Shown in pieces: positions 41,276-42,243 of a DNA stretch of 42,243 nt. Below the pieces are notes generated by a model, which worked only from the letters and a program-made list of their open reading frames with translations, was not told the DNA's origin and searched no databases. Location: IMG/VR virus record IMGVR_UViG_3300028559_000077, positions 1 to 42,243 of that record. One strand, 5' to 3'. The position numbers and the translations under genes were made by a program. This stretch comes from a virus. The first letter of the stretch is position 1. Each line of letters begins with the position of its first letter.

Positions 41276-41351
41276 CCTCTCGGTGGGATTCGAACCCACA
41301 TTTTCATCCGTTATGCGTCTCTTGTTTCGAAGACAAGGCCATTACGAGAGG
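41276..41351 (-). tRNA. tRNA-Arg(UCG)-like without a D-arm
   Basis: The acceptor CCTCTCG/CGAGAGG and T-arm GTGGG-TTCGAAT-CCCAC are perfect, and CTTGT-CTTCGAA-ACAAG is a perfect anticodon arm reading UCG. Only eight bases, TAATGGC plus a linker position, lie between acceptor and anticodon stem, so no D-arm can form. A 21-base variable region replaces the usual five. The total length is still 76. This could be a rearranged or non-canonical tRNA. Confidence 0.6.
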
Positions 41352-41363
41352 TTATAAAATAAA

Positions 41364-41395
41364 AAATCCTCGAACTTTTTCAAATTCGAGGATTT
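41364..41395 (-). terminator. Rho-independent terminator
   Basis: AAATCCTCGAA and TTCGAGGATTT form an 11-bp stem over ten bases. On the minus strand a T-rich run (TTTTTTATTTTA) follows. It closes the 22-residue peptide unit. Confidence 0.85.
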
Positions 41396-41421
41396 CGTGT
41401 ATCTTTAGTTTTAGCAATACA

Positions 41422-41490
41422 TTACCATCTTCGAATTTTATTCGAACTGCGACTTGACGACGATGATGATGTAGTGTTCATAACTTTCAT
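41422..41490 (-). CDS. 22-residue Ser-rich peptide
   Basis: The ORF encodes a peptide with TTSSSSSSRSSNKIRRW as its core and end. A TAATATATA element (41497-41505) lies seven bases upstream of the ATG and a strong terminator follows, so it is a complete small transcription unit. A second in-frame ATG is at codon 4. The Ser run followed by a basic, Trp-ending tail is not random-looking, but it could also be an RNA gene rather than a coding one. Confidence 0.5.
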   Translation of the reverse strand: MKVMNTTSSSSSSRSSNKIRRW

Positions 41491-41541
41491 ATTATTTATA
41501 TATTACAAATATAGTTCTTTGTTTTTAGATTTCCAAATTTT

Positions 41542-41820
41542 TTATTCAATTACATCACCCAATACTCTTACAAATTGAGCCATATAAGCATCAAGTAATC
41601 TAAGTTCATTATCTGGATCACCATCAGGTCGATAATGTCTGAAGTTTTTCACATCCATAAATCTCATTGTATAATGTCTGTTGTCATTATAAAAGATAGT
41701 GAATACTAATCTAGCATTTCCAGCATTAACTCCTTGTACCCATACTTTATCAATACCAGGTCGTAATCTAGAGTTAATCATATCTCTTAGTCTAATTAAC
41801 GTAGTTGAAAATGAGTCCAT
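41542..41820 (-). CDS. Small hypothetical protein within the tRNA cluster
   Basis: This 92-residue protein has a helical start (TTLIRLRDMINSRLR) and a beta-rich centre (KVWVQGVNAGNARLVFTIFY; HYTMRFMDVKNF), ending in an acidic helix. It has ordinary composition for a real gene and lies between tRNAs on the same strand. No family recognised. Confidence 0.7.
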   Translation of the reverse strand: MDSFSTTLIRLRDMINSRLRPGIDKVWVQGVNAGNARLVFTIFYNDNRHYTMRFMDVKNFRHYRPDGDPDNELRLLDAYMAQFVRVLGDVIE

Positions 41821-41843
41821 AATTTTTTATTTTTTAAAGATTG

Positions 41844-41929
41844 TAACTCAGGAGGGATTTGAACCCTCGTTGTGCTTTCGCAATCCGATTAAGAGTCGGA
41901 GCCGTTCGACCAGCTACGGGAACTGAGTT
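41844..41929 (-). tRNA. tRNA with Lys anticodon CUU and long variable arm
   Basis: Acceptor AACTCAG/CTGAGTT, anticodon arm TCCGA-CTCTTAA-TCGGA (CUU), T-arm GAGGG-TTCAAAT-CCCTC and A73. The variable region is 15 bases with a small stem (TGC-GAAA-GCA), unlike the five-base loop of normal lysine tRNAs. The feature includes the discriminator base. CCA is not encoded. Confidence 0.85.
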
Positions 41930-41934
41930 ATTGG

Positions 41935-42021
41935 TGATCCGGGTGGGACTCGAACCCACGGTTGAGAACATTATCTCTACTGGTTAAAAGCCAGTTTCTA
42001 TAGCCACTAAGAGACCGGATC
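41935..42021 (-). tRNA. tRNA with Lys anticodon UUU and long variable arm
   Basis: Acceptor GATCCGG/CCGGATC, D-stem TCT/AGA, anticodon arm ACTGG-CTTTTAA-CCAGT (UUU) and T-arm GTGGG-TTCGAGT-CCCAC. A 19-base variable region holds GAGA/TCTC. A73 is followed by an encoded CCA (41932-41934). The class II shape is unusual for lysine. Confidence 0.85.
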
Positions 42022-42033
42022 GTTTTTATTTTG

Positions 42034-42117
42034 TCCGTCCGGTAGAATTCGAATCTACGATGTCCTAATGGATCCAGTTTAAAAGACTGGCGGTTTCAGC
42101 CACTCACCCACGGACGG
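42034..42117 (-). tRNA. tRNA with Lys anticodon UUU and long variable arm (second)
   Basis: Acceptor CCGTCCG/CGGACGG, T8-G9, D-stem GGT/ACC, anticodon arm CCAGT-CTTTTAA-ACTGG (UUU), a 15-base variable region with TCC-ATTA-GGA, T-arm GTAGA-TTCGAAT-TCTAC and A73. The feature includes the discriminator base. It differs in sequence from the preceding UUU tRNA, so it is not a recent duplicate. Confidence 0.85.
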
Positions 42118-42212
42118 ATATTTTAATATGCCAATCTATGAATGAGTTGGCATTGTCATTTACATTTTCGTTTTATTGTAATAGTTCTCATTTTTTTAAT
42201 TTATTTTTTAGC

Positions 42213-42243
42213 ACGTGATGTAGGAATTGAACCCACCCATCGA
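42213..42243 (-). tRNA. tRNA, 3' half only (cut by window end)
   Basis: A T-arm-like GTGGG-TTCAATT-CCTAC is followed by ATCACGT as the acceptor 3' strand and G73. The 5' half and anticodon lie beyond the window, so the isotype is unknown. Confidence 0.7.

Noticed and set aside
41005-41457. Plus-strand ORFs over the tRNA region.
   Set aside because: They run antisense through well-folded tRNAs, and their GFEP/FEPW-like words are the known translation of tRNA T-arms.
42128-42153. ATGCCAA/TTGGCAT hairpin near the right edge.
   Set aside because: Short stem with a 12-base loop and no T-run. It may be part of tRNA spacer folding, but there is no support for a function.

Overview
The window looks like part of a large, AT-rich, T4-like (contractile-tailed) phage genome. 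A host in the Bacteroidota is an inference from three things: almost no genes have Shine-Dalgarno sequences, a 10-base element TTAATATATA sits just ahead of many genes, and one gene encodes a Bacteroidota-style Hc1/histone H1-like protein. The standard bacterial code fits, because long genes end normally at TAA, TAG and TGA. No integrase, repressor or insertion sequence was seen.

Layout. (1) 1-2827: the tail of one gene, a small VEAPK-repeat protein, and a UvsW-type helicase cut in two by a homing-endonuclease remnant. (2) 2824-9904: baseplate genes on the minus strand (a gp5-like spike with a cell-wall domain and a large tube-initiator-like protein), then plus-strand structural or unknown genes. 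(3) 10131-13692: an AAA+ ATPase and small genes, including an Hc1-like protein and several proteins with a short N-terminal peptide resembling the T4 capsid-targeting sequence. (4) 13694-20362, minus strand: a five-gene operon (DHH/DHHA1 phosphoesterase, unknown, nucleotidyltransferase, HAD phosphatase, small Cys-containing protein), an inserted HNH endonuclease gene on the plus strand, and an amidoligase/pentapeptide fusion with a partner. (5) 20493-33843: the main baseplate and lysis block (gp53-like wedge, gp27-like hub with lysozyme-like domain, tail amidase, GH24 endolysin, gp6-like baseplate J), with guanylate-kinase-like, J-domain and membrane proteins and a probable structured small RNA between. 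(6) 33948-40859: a Vsr-like homing endonuclease, an IscA-type Fe-S protein, a small lipoprotein, adenylosuccinate synthetase, two DNA methyltransferases and an HNH endonuclease. (7) 40912-42243: a minus-strand tRNA cluster, several of whose members have unusual architecture.

How it fits together. The centre builds the injection machine. Up to four peptidoglycan-active domains are distributed over spike, hub, tail amidase and endolysin. Around it lie nucleotide, DNA-modification and possible RNA-repair genes. The most unusual signals are the split helicase with tandem stops inside motif V, three Lys-anticodon tRNAs with long variable arms, a D-armless tRNA-Arg with an orphan T-arm beside it, a promoter-hairpins-terminator small RNA unit, promoters buried in perfect palindromes, and a set of proteins that may be packaged in the head.
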